Assembly (NCBI RefSeq): GCF_001704295.1
Contig: NZ_CP012334.1
Location: 4,166,084-4,230,083, forward strand
DNA length: 64,000 nt
Origin: Bordetella sp. H567
GTDB taxonomy: Bacteria > Pseudomonadota > Gammaproteobacteria > Burkholderiales > Burkholderiaceae_B
Direction: 5' to 3'
Shown here: one piece after another, positions 34,202 to 41,896 of the stretch
Layout of the letters: each line of letters starts with the position of its first letter
How positions within the stretch are numbered: the first letter of the stretch is position 1
Position numbers and translations under genes: made by a program
The notes under the pieces: generated by a model
Databases searched by the model: none
The model's input: the letters and a program-made list of their open reading frames with translations, nothing else
Told to the model about the DNA's origin: nothing

Positions 34202-36319
34202 TCACGCCGGTGGCGATGGCCGCGGGTCCCGTATGTAGTCGACGAGGGCCTCGGTGGCGGGATCCGGCCGCGGCGTCAGCCAGGACACGACGATAATGGC
34301 CAGGAACGCCGCGGGGGCGCCGAATATTCCCGCCGCCACGGGCTGTATTCCCCACCACAGCGTCAAGGGCTGGGTGGGCGGAATGCCGAACACCAGCTCG
34401 CGCAGCCAGGGATGGCTATGCGCCATGTAGGCAAAGGTCACGGCCAGCCCCACCGCCATGCCTGCCGTGGCGCCCCATTTGTTGGCGCGCTTCCAGAAAA
34501 CGCCCATGACCAAGGCGGGAAAGAAGGAAGAGGCCGCGACCGAAAAAGCGGCCGATACCATGATCAGTATGTCCGCGGGCCGGCGCGCCGCCACCCAGGC
34601 GGCGGCGAAGGCCACCACCAGCAGCAGGATCTTGGACACCATGACGCGGCGCCCCGCCGGCATGCGCGGCGAGATGACGCGATAAAGCATGTCGTGCGAT
34701 AGCGCGTTGGACAAAGTCAGCAGCAGCCCATCGGCCGTGGACAGCGCGGCCGCCAGCCCGCCCGCGGCCACCAGGCCCGATACCACATAGGGCAGCCCGC
34801 CGATCTCCGGCAGCGCCAGCACCACCACATCCGCTCCCATGCGGATTTCTCCCAGCTGCACGATGCCATCGCCGTTCACATCGACGACGTCGACCAGTGC
34901 CGGGCTGATGGCGCTCCACGCCGCGACCCAATCCGGCAGCGCGCTGTAGCGCGCGCCGACCAGCTGCGTATAAATGACGTACTTCACCAGGATCGCCAGC
35001 GCGGGCGCCAGCAGGTATAGGAGCAGGATGAACAACAGCGACCAGCAAACCGAACGTCGCGCCGCGCCGACCGAGGGGGTGGTATACGAGCGCATCAGGA
35101 TATGGGGCAGGCCAGCCGTGCCCAGCATCAGGCACAACACCAGTGCCATGAAGTTGGCCCGCTGGGAGCCTTGCGCCGGCGTTTCGGCCTGCGGCGGCCC
35201 CTGGCCATCCGGGCTGGCGCTGTCCGCGACCGGCGGATAGGGCGCCACCGCCGGCACCGGCGGCTGCGCCCGCGCGCGAAATGCCTGGCGGTCGCGATAC
35301 CAGCGCGTTCGCGCCTCTTCCACCGTCACCGGGTAGGCAAGCAGTTCCTGCTCCACGGAGCGGATCTCCAGCATGGGCGCGTCCGCCGCATTCAGCTGGG
35401 CGAGCCGATCCCGCAGGCGCGCTTTTTCGCTGACCCAGGACCCGGGCAGCGTACGCAGCAATTCGTCCATGCGGTCGGCCCGCGCCTGCCATTCGCGCCG
35501 AACGGCGCGTTCGGCGCCGTCATCCGCCAGCCTGCTTTCCTGGCGCACCACCTGCTCCAGCGCGACGCCCGCCGCCATCGGCGGCAACGCCATGCCGGTG
35601 AACTTGATGGATAGCCAGATCACCGGCACGACGTAGGCAATGATCAGGATGATGAACTGGCCCACCTGCGTCCACGTCACCGCCCGCATGCCGCCCAGGA
35701 AAGAGCACACCAGCATCCCGCCCAGGGCCAGGAATATCCCCAGCTCGAACGAAATACCGGTCATGCGAGTGGTGATGATGCCCACGCCGTAGATCTGCGC
35801 GACCAGGTAGGTGAAGGAACACAGCACCGCGCACAGCACGCCCGCCAGGCGCGGCAGGTTGCCGCCGTAGCGCGCGCCCAGGAAATCCGGCAAGGTGTAT
35901 TGGCCGAACTTGCGTAGATAAGGCGCCAGCAGCAGCGCGACCAGCACATAGCCGCCGGTCCAGCCCAGGACGTAGGCCAGCCCCGCGTAGCCACTGACGT
36001 ACAGGGTGCCGGCCACACCGATGAAGGAAGCCACGGACATCCAATCCGCCGCCGTCGCCATGCCGTTGTAGAAGGCCGGCACCCGCCGGCCGGCCACGTA
36101 GTATTCGGCGGGATCCGAGGTACGGCAAACGATGCCGATGCCCGCGTACAGGCTGAACGTCACCAGCAGGAAGACGTAGCCGATCCAGTTGCGCGGCATG
36201 CCCAGGACTTCCAGCAGCGCCAACACCAGGATAAGCAAGCCGAAGCCCGCCGCGTACAGGACGTACACGCGGCGCAGCCGCACGTCCAGTTCGGTGGAGG
36301 ATTTGCCGGGGAAAGGCAT
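34202..36319 (-). CDS. Sodium:solute symporter, large subunit (VC_2705 type) with EF-hand-like loop
   Basis: A 705-aa SSS-family transporter with about 13 membrane helices. EYYVAGRRVPAFYNGMATAA, ADWMSVASFIGVAGTLYVSG and STADGLLLTLSNALSHDMLY are family signatures. Residues 255-388 form a large hydrophilic, charged and then Pro-rich loop not found in compact symporters. Residues 480-491 read DVNGDGIVQLGE, a perfect 12-residue EF-hand calcium loop. ATG 36319 follows an upstream TTG in frame. The small DUF4212 subunit gene lies 27 bp upstream. The substrate is probably an organic acid such as acetate, which is inference. Confidence 0.9.
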   Translation of the reverse strand: MPFPGKSSTELDVRLRRVYVLYAAGFGLLILVLALLEVLGMPRNWIGYVFLLVTFSLYAGIGIVCRTSDPAEYYVAGRRVPAFYNGMATAADWMSVASFIGVAGTLYVSGYAGLAYVLGWTGGYVLVALLLAPYLRKFGQYTLPDFLGARYGGNLPRLAGVLCAVLCSFTYLVAQIYGVGIITTRMTGISFELGIFLALGGMLVCSFLGGMRAVTWTQVGQFIILIIAYVVPVIWLSIKFTGMALPPMAAGVALEQVVRQESRLADDGAERAVRREWQARADRMDELLRTLPGSWVSEKARLRDRLAQLNAADAPMLEIRSVEQELLAYPVTVEEARTRWYRDRQAFRARAQPPVPAVAPYPPVADSASPDGQGPPQAETPAQGSQRANFMALVLCLMLGTAGLPHILMRSYTTPSVGAARRSVCWSLLFILLLYLLAPALAILVKYVIYTQLVGARYSALPDWVAAWSAISPALVDVVDVNGDGIVQLGEIRMGADVVVLALPEIGGLPYVVSGLVAAGGLAAALSTADGLLLTLSNALSHDMLYRVISPRMPAGRRVMVSKILLLVVAFAAAWVAARRPADILIMVSAAFSVAASSFFPALVMGVFWKRANKWGATAGMAVGLAVTFAYMAHSHPWLRELVFGIPPTQPLTLWWGIQPVAAGIFGAPAAFLAIIVVSWLTPRPDPATEALVDYIRDPRPSPPA

Positions 36320-36346
36320 CAACGCCCCCGGCCGCCGCGCCGGGCG

Positions 36347-36625
36347 TCAGTCGTCCGCGCCATTCATGATCCGCGCATAGGCCACGACGATCAGCAGGTA
36401 GGCCAGCGGGGCGCCGTAGGCGGCCATCCAATACGAAAACGGCCAGCCCAGGAAGGGAAACAGCAGGGTGCGGGCGAAATAGACGGGGAGGAAGGTCAGC
36501 GCGGCCCACAGCGCCAGCAGCACAAGAATGAGCCTGACGTTGCGTCCCCACGATGGGGCGTGCGGCGGGCCAGCGGGAATATCGCGGCCGGAATCGGGAA
36601 TTCGCGAAGTCGGCGGATGCGCCAT
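36347..36625 (-). CDS. Sodium/substrate symporter small subunit (DUF4212)
   Basis: A 92-aa membrane protein with two helices (LILVLLALWAALTFLPVYFA and MAAYGAPLAYLLIVVAYARI). It has the DUF4212 pattern with FPFLGWPFSYWMAAYGAPL. Such proteins always precede the VC_2705-type symporter, as here. ATG 36625 is set by family start; the open frame upstream reaches 36700 without similarity. Confidence 0.92.
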   Translation of the reverse strand: MAHPPTSRIPDSGRDIPAGPPHAPSWGRNVRLILVLLALWAALTFLPVYFARTLLFPFLGWPFSYWMAAYGAPLAYLLIVVAYARIMNGADD

Positions 36626-37048
36626 GGCGGGGCCTTCATGGTGCCGCCGCCCGCGCGGATAACGCGATTGCCGGCCCCTGAATGCGACAACGGCTGGCAC
36701 TGCCTGGTGCCAGCCGTTGTGCGTTTTGCTCTTCTAGATACAGCTTTTGGTTATGTACCGGTGCCGCCGGTATTGCCCTCTTGGGGCATTTGTCTCCTCA
36801 CCTGCATGGGACGGAATTCTGCACCATCTGCGGGATTGAAACACTAGGGGTATGCCCTAGGACGGCGCATATGCTCATAACCGTATAGCACCAAGCTGGT
36901 GCAGTGGTTCATTTTTATATTCCGTTTACTCCCTGCGGTCCAAGCTTTATCCCGTTTTTACGGCGCCATCCCTAACCTGCCGGTGTCCGCTGCCGTGCCC
37001 TCGCGCGCGTCCGCCATCCCACTACGGGACGTTACCCAGGAGAAAAAC
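36626..37048. promoter_or_regulatory. 423-bp divergent region between symporter and kdp operons
   Basis: It carries a perfect 14-bp hairpin at 36687-36720, an inverted repeat CTAGGG-N5-CCCTAG at 36844-36860 and GCACCA-AGC-TGGTGC at 36888-36902. The stretch 36905-36960 is AT-rich and probably holds the kdp promoter with KdpE sites upstream. An open frame from 36899 runs into the 32-aa peptide gene but is unlikely to be translated from there. CCCAGGAGA at about 37036 is the ribosome site for that gene. Confidence 0.5.
36687..36720 (+). terminator. Strong orphan hairpin with following T-rich stretch
   Basis: The arms ACAACGGCTGGCAC and GTGCCAGCCGTTGT pair perfectly over 14 bp with the 6-base loop TGCCTG, followed by GCGTTTTGCTCTTCT on the plus strand. 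It looks like an intrinsic terminator read left to right, yet no plus-strand gene ends here; the nearest gene starts at 36625 on the other strand. Confidence 0.55.
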
Positions 37049-37147
37049 ATGGACACCCTATTCCTCGCCTCGTTTGCCGTCATGGCCGGGCTCACCCTGG
37101 CGCTGGTCGAGTTCTGCGACGTCCTGCGCAAGGGAGAGCAACCATGA
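37049..37147 (+). CDS. 32-aa membrane peptide at the head of the kdp operon
   Basis: The peptide MDTLFLASFAVMAGLTLALV followed by EFCDVLRKGEQP has one predicted membrane helix and a charged cytoplasmic tail. It has a strong CAGGAGA ribosome site, and its stop overlaps the kdpF start (ATGA at 37144-37147), so coupling is tight. It is not KdpF, which follows it. Similar short frames before kdpF are often left unannotated. A role in Kdp assembly or regulation is inference. Confidence 0.7.
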   Translation: MDTLFLASFAVMAGLTLALVEFCDVLRKGEQP

Positions 37148-37233
37148 GCTGGCTCTACCTGATCAGCGGCGCGCTGGCGCTGTTCCTGTTCGTCTATCTG
37201 CTTATCGCCCTGTTCAAGCCGGAGAAATTCTGA
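37144..37233 (+). CDS. kdpF: Potassium-transporting ATPase KdpF subunit
   Basis: A 29-aa single-helix membrane peptide, MSWLYLISGALALFLFVYLL then IALFKPEKF, matching the KdpF pattern that ends in a Lys/Pro-Glu-Lys-Phe-like tail. KdpF stabilises the KdpABC complex. It overlaps the upstream peptide gene by four bases and kdpA by one base (TGATG at 37231-37235). Confidence 0.9.
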   Translation: MSWLYLISGALALFLFVYLLIALFKPEKF

Positions 37234-39029
37234 TGAACGCCCACTATCTGGGCCTGCTGGCATGTTTTCTGGCAGTGCTGCTTCTGCTCGCGCCCTGGGC
37301 CGGGCGCTATATCCACGACGTCATGGAAAACGGCGGCTCCCGATGGTCCGCCTGGGGACGGCCGTTCGAGCGGCTGGTCTACAAAGCGGCCGGCGTCGAT
37401 CCCGCGGTCGAAATGGGATGGAAGCGCTACGCCATCGCCGTGCTGGTTTTCAGCCTGCTGGGCTTCGTCGCCGCCTATGTCCTGCAGCGCGCGCAAGCCT
37501 GGCTGCCGCTGAACCCGGCCAATATGGGCGCGGTGTCGCCGGATTCCGCGCTCAATACGACCATCAGTTTCGTGACCAACACGAACTGGCAGGGATACGC
37601 CGGCGAAGGCACCATGAGCTACCTGACGCAGATGCTGGCGTTGACGGTGCAGAACTTCGTGTCCGCCGCCACCGGCATCGCCGTGGTGCTGGCGCTGATC
37701 CGCGGTTTTGCGCGCCATGGCGTGCAAACCGTGGGCAACTTCTGGGTGGACATGGTGCGCGGCACCCTGTACGTGCTGCTGCCGGCCTCTTTCGTGCTGG
37801 CCATCGTGCTGGCCGGCCAGGGCGTTATCCAGACCTTCAGCCCCTCCCAGCAGGCGCGGCTGCTGGAACCCGTGAGCTATTCGGCGCCGAAACTCGACGC
37901 CGGCGGACAGCCCGTGCTCGATGCCCAGGGCCAGCCGCAAACGGAATCGCTGACCGCCGCGACGCAGACCATCGCCATGGGCCCGGTGGCCTCGCAGGAA
38001 GCGATCAAAATGCTGGGCACCAACGGAGGCGGCTTCTTCAACGCGAATTCCTCGCACCCATACGAAAACCCGACGCCGCTGTCCAACTTCCTGGAGATGC
38101 TGGCGATGTTCATCATCCCGGCATCGCTGTGCTTCACCTTCGGCCGGATGGTCGGGGACCGGCGCCAGGGCATCGCGGTACTGGCGTCCATGGTGCTGCT
38201 GTTCATCGCCTTCGCCCTGCTCACCGGACATTACGAATTCCAGCCCAACCCCATGCTGGCGCAGGCCGGCGCGGACGACAACCCGGCCGTGCAGCTGGCG
38301 GGCGGAAATATGGAAGGCAAGGAAGCACGCTTCGGCATCGGTCCCACTGCCCTGTTCGCGACGATCACCACCGCGGCGTCCTGCGGCGCGGTGAACGGCA
38401 TGCACGACTCGTTCACGGCGATGGGCGGCCTGTCGCCCTTGCTGCTGATGCAATTGAGCGAAGTGGTCTTCGGCGGGGTCGGCGCCGGCCTGTACAGCAT
38501 GCTGGCCTTCGCCATCCTGGGGGTCTTCATCGCCGGTCTGATGATAGGCCGCACGCCGGAGTACCTGGGCAAGAAGATCGAAGCCTTCGAAATGAAAATG
38601 ACGTCCATCGTCATCCTGGCCGCGCCCCTGCTGGTGCTGGCCGGCACCGCGCTGGCCGTCTCCATGGCGGCCGGCAAGGCCGGCGTGTTCAATCCGGGTA
38701 CGCATGGCTACTCGGAAATCCTGTACGCCTTCACGTCCGCCGCGAACAACAACGGCAGCGCCTTCGCCGGGCTGTCGGCCAACACGCCGTACTACAACGG
38801 CATGCTGGGCATCGCGATGTGGTTCGGCCGCTTCGGCGTGATCATCCCCATCCTGGCAATGGCGGGCTCCCTGGCCGGCAAGCGCCGGATACCCGCCGGG
38901 CCCGGCACCATGCCCACCACCGGCGCGCTCTTCGTGATCCTTCTTATCGGTTCCGTCCTGCTGGTCGGCGCGCTGACCTATGTGCCCGCGCTGGCGCTGG
39001 GCCCCGTGGCCGAACATCTGCAACCCTGA
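37233..39029 (+). CDS. kdpA: Potassium-transporting ATPase KdpA subunit (K+ channel-like)
   Basis: A 598-aa inner-membrane subunit that selects and takes up K+. It has ten or more helices and four selectivity-like loops, for example TNTNWQGYAGEGTMSYLTQM, GTNGGGFFNANSSHPYENPT and TTAASCGAVNGMHDSFTAMG. ATG 37233 is fixed by the one-base overlap with kdpF. Length is close to the usual 560-600 aa. Confidence 0.97.
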   Translation: MNAHYLGLLACFLAVLLLLAPWAGRYIHDVMENGGSRWSAWGRPFERLVYKAAGVDPAVEMGWKRYAIAVLVFSLLGFVAAYVLQRAQAWLPLNPANMGAVSPDSALNTTISFVTNTNWQGYAGEGTMSYLTQMLALTVQNFVSAATGIAVVLALIRGFARHGVQTVGNFWVDMVRGTLYVLLPASFVLAIVLAGQGVIQTFSPSQQARLLEPVSYSAPKLDAGGQPVLDAQGQPQTESLTAATQTIAMGPVASQEAIKMLGTNGGGFFNANSSHPYENPTPLSNFLEMLAMFIIPASLCFTFGRMVGDRRQGIAVLASMVLLFIAFALLTGHYEFQPNPMLAQAGADDNPAVQLAGGNMEGKEARFGIGPTALFATITTAASCGAVNGMHDSFTAMGGLSPLLLMQLSEVVFGGVGAGLYSMLAFAILGVFIAGLMIGRTPEYLGKKIEAFEMKMTSIVILAAPLLVLAGTALAVSMAAGKAGVFNPGTHGYSEILYAFTSAANNNGSAFAGLSANTPYYNGMLGIAMWFGRFGVIIPILAMAGSLAGKRRIPAGPGTMPTTGALFVILLIGSVLLVGALTYVPALALGPVAEHLQP

Positions 39030-39047
39030 CCGGGCTGGAATATCGAC

Positions 39048-41213
39048 ATGAACAAGCATTCCAACGGCGAAGCCCTGGCGGCTGTCGCTGCGCAACCCGC
39101 GGCGCATGAGCCGGCAAGCCTGCCGCCGCGCCACTTCCAATTCTTTTCGCCGGCCCTGGTGGGTCCCGCGCTGGTGGACAGCGTGCGCAAGCTCGCGCCG
39201 TCCGCCCAGCTGAAGAACCCGGTCATGTTTGTCGTCTACGTCGGCAGCCTCCTGGCCACCTTCCTGTGGGTCATGGCGCTGCGCGGGCAGGCCGAGGCGC
39301 CGGCCGGCTTTATCTTCGGCGTGGCGGTGTGGCTGTGGTTCACCGTCCTGTTCGCCAACTTCGCCGAGGCGCTGGCCGAAGGGCGCGGCAAGCAGCAGGC
39401 CGCCGCGCTGCGCGGCCTGCGCACCACCATCACCGCGCGGGTGCTGCGCGATTTCCGCGATGCGGACGCGGCCGGCGCGCAACCCGTGGCCTACCGGGAC
39501 CGCGCGGTATCGCGCAGTTCCGGCGATCTGCGCAAGGGCGATGTGGTGCTCGTGGAGGCGGGGGAAATCATCCCCGGCGACGGCATGATCGTCGCCGGCG
39601 TGGCGTCCGTGGATGAAAGTGCCATCACCGGCGAATCCGCCCCGGTGATCCGCGAGTCCGGTGGCGACTTTTCCTCGGTCACCGGCGGTACCCGCGTACT
39701 TTCGGACTGGCTGTTCGTGCGCATCGCGGCCAACCCGGGCGAAAGCTTCCTGGACCGCATGATTTCCATGGTGGAAGGCGCCCAGCGCCAGAAGACGCCC
39801 AACGAACTGGCGCTGACCATCCTGCTGGTGGGCCTGACCGTGGTGTTCCTGCTGGTCACCGTTACCCTGCTGCCGTTTTCGCTGTTCTCGGTGGAGGTGG
39901 CCAAGGCCGGCAAGGTGGTGACCGTGACGGCGCTGGTGGCCCTGCTGGTCTGCCTGATCCCGACCACCATCGGTGGCCTGCTGTCGGCCATCGGCGTCGC
40001 GGGCATGAGCCGCATGATGCAGGCCAACGTGCTGGCCACGTCGGGCCGCGCGGTGGAGGCGGCGGGCGACGTCGACGTCCTGCTGCTGGACAAGACCGGC
40101 ACGATCACCTTCGGCAACCGCCAGGCTTCGGCGCTGTTGCCGGCCCCCGGCGTGGCGCCGCGCGAGCTGGCCGAATCAGCCCGCCTGGCATCGCTGGCCG
40201 ACGAAACGCCGGAAGGCCGCAGCATCGTGCTGCTGGCCGACAAGGCCCTGCACACGCCGGCACGGTCCCCGGACGGCCTGGTGTTCGTGCCGTTCAGCGC
40301 ACACACCCGCATGAGCGGCGTGAACCACGGCGCGCGGCAAATCCGCAAGGGTGCGGTGGACGCCATCCGGCAATGGCTGGCGGACCAGGGCGTGACGATG
40401 GACCCGGCCGTGATCCGTGCCGCCGACGATATCGCGCGACGCGGCAGCACGCCGCTGGCCGTGGCCGACGGCGTGCGCGTCCTGGGCGTGGTCGAACTCA
40501 AGGACATCGTCAAGCCGGCCATCAAGGAACGCTTTGCCGAACTGCGCCGCATGGGAATAAAAACCGTCATGATCACCGGCGACAACAAACTGACCGCGGC
40601 CTCCATCGCGGCGGAAGCCGGCGTCGACGACTACCTGGCGCAGGCCACGCCCGAAGCCAAGCTCAAGCTGATCCGCGCCTACCAGGGCGAAGGCCGGCTG
40701 GTGGCGATGACGGGCGACGGCACCAACGATGCGCCGGCCCTGGCCCAGGCCGACGTCGCCGTGGCGATGAATTCCGGCACGCAGGCGGCCAAGGAAGCCG
40801 GCAACATGGTGGACCTGGATTCCAATCCCACCAAGCTGATCGAGATCGTGGAAATCGGCAAGCAGATGCTGATGACGCGCGGCGCGCTGACGACCTTCAG
40901 CGTGGCCAACGACGTGGCCAAGTACTTCGCCATCATCCCGGCCGCCTTCGCCACGGTCTATCCCCAGCTGGGCGTGCTGAACGTCATGCACCTGGCCACG
41001 CCGGATTCGGCCATCCTGTCGGCGGTCATCTTCAACGCGCTCATCATCGTGGTGCTGATCCCGCTGGCGCTCAAGGGCGTCAAGTACCGCGCGCTCGGCG
41101 CCGCCGCCCTGCTGCGGCGGAACCTGTTCATCTACGGCCTGGGCGGCCTGCTGGTGCCTTTCGTCGGCATCAAGCTGGTCGACATGGTGCTGGCCGCGCT
41201 CGGGTGGGCCTGA
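39048..41213 (+). CDS. kdpB: Potassium-transporting ATPase KdpB subunit (P-type ATPase)
   Basis: A 721-aa catalytic subunit. The phosphorylated aspartate is D348 in [16 protein letters not shown]. The actuator TGES is in [20 protein letters not shown]. The hinge motif is [20 protein letters not shown], and [20 protein letters not shown] precedes the phosphorylation site. The N-terminus is about 30 residues longer than in Escherichia coli. It lies 18 bp after kdpA. Confidence 0.98.
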   Translation: MNKHSNGEALAAVAAQPAAHEPASLPPRHFQFFSPALVGPALVDSVRKLAPSAQLKNPVMFVVYVGSLLATFLWVMALRGQAEAPAGFIFGVAVWLWFTVLFANFAEALAEGRGKQQAAALRGLRTTITARVLRDFRDADAAGAQPVAYRDRAVSRSSGDLRKGDVVLVEAGEIIPGDGMIVAGVASVDESAITGESAPVIRESGGDFSSVTGGTRVLSDWLFVRIAANPGESFLDRMISMVEGAQRQKTPNELALTILLVGLTVVFLLVTVTLLPFSLFSVEVAKAGKVVTVTALVALLVCLIPTTIGGLLSAIGVAGMSRMMQANVLATSGRAVEAAGDVDVLLLDKTGTITFGNRQASALLPAPGVAPRELAESARLASLADETPEGRSIVLLADKALHTPARSPDGLVFVPFSAHTRMSGVNHGARQIRKGAVDAIRQWLADQGVTMDPAVIRAADDIARRGSTPLAVADGVRVLGVVELKDIVKPAIKERFAELRRMGIKTVMITGDNKLTAASIAAEAGVDDYLAQATPEAKLKLIRAYQGEGRLVAMTGDGTNDAPALAQADVAVAMNSGTQAAKEAGNMVDLDSNPTKLIEIVEIGKQMLMTRGALTTFSVANDVAKYFAIIPAAFATVYPQLGVLNVMHLATPDSAILSAVIFNALIIVVLIPLALKGVKYRALGAAALLRRNLFIYGLGGLLVPFVGIKLVDMVLAALGWA

Positions 41214-41243
41214 GCCGCCACCCACGCATACAAGGAACCCATC

Positions 41244-41852
41244 ATGAATATCCAAGAGAAACCCGCCACGCAGGGCGGCATCCTGCGTCCCGCGCTGGTC
41301 GTCTTCGCGATCCTCAGCCTGGTCACGGGCCTGGCCTATCCCTATGCCACGACCGGCGTGGCGCAGCTGCTGTTTCCCCACGAAGCCAACGGCTCGCTCA
41401 TCGAACAGGACGGCCGCGTGCTGGGGTCGTCGCTGATCGGCCAGTCATTCTCTTCCCCCAGATACTTCTGGGGACGGCTGTCCGCCACCGCGCCCATGCC
41501 ATACAACGCCTCGGCATCGGGCGGCTCCAACCTGGGACCGAGCAATCCCGCGCTGGCCGATGCCGCCAAGGCGCGCATCCAGGCCCTGCGCGCCGCGGAT
41601 CCGGGCAATATCCGGCCCATTCCCGTCGACCTGGTCAGCGCCTCGGGCAGCGGCCTGGACCCGGACATCAGCATCGCCGCGGCCGACTACCAGATCGACC
41701 GTGTCGCCAGGGCGCGGAACCTCAGTACCCTGGAAGTGGCCAAGCGGGTTCAGGCGCACACGCGCCGGCCGTGGTTCGGCCTGCTGGGCGAGCCGGTGGT
41801 CAACGTGCTGGCGTTGAACCTGGACCTGGACGGACTGAAGGCCACGCGATGA
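41244..41852 (+). CDS. kdpC: Potassium-transporting ATPase KdpC subunit
   Basis: A 202-aa subunit with one N-terminal membrane helix ([20 protein letters not shown]) and a periplasmic domain. Conserved blocks are [54 protein letters not shown] and [20 protein letters not shown]. It follows kdpB by 30 bp and is followed by kdpD after 44 bp. Confidence 0.97.
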   Translation: MNIQEKPATQGGILRPALVVFAILSLVTGLAYPYATTGVAQLLFPHEANGSLIEQDGRVLGSSLIGQSFSSPRYFWGRLSATAPMPYNASASGGSNLGPSNPALADAAKARIQALRAADPGNIRPIPVDLVSASGSGLDPDISIAAADYQIDRVARARNLSTLEVAKRVQAHTRRPWFGLLGEPVVNVLALNLDLDGLKATR

Positions 41853-41896
41853 ACGATCGCGGCGTATAGTTCCGCTGTCCGCACGACGACGACACC

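Noticed and set aside
36899-37048. N-terminal extension of the 32-aa kdp peptide to 82 residues
   Set aside because: No ribosome site at 36899, and the strong site at about 37036 points to ATG 37049.
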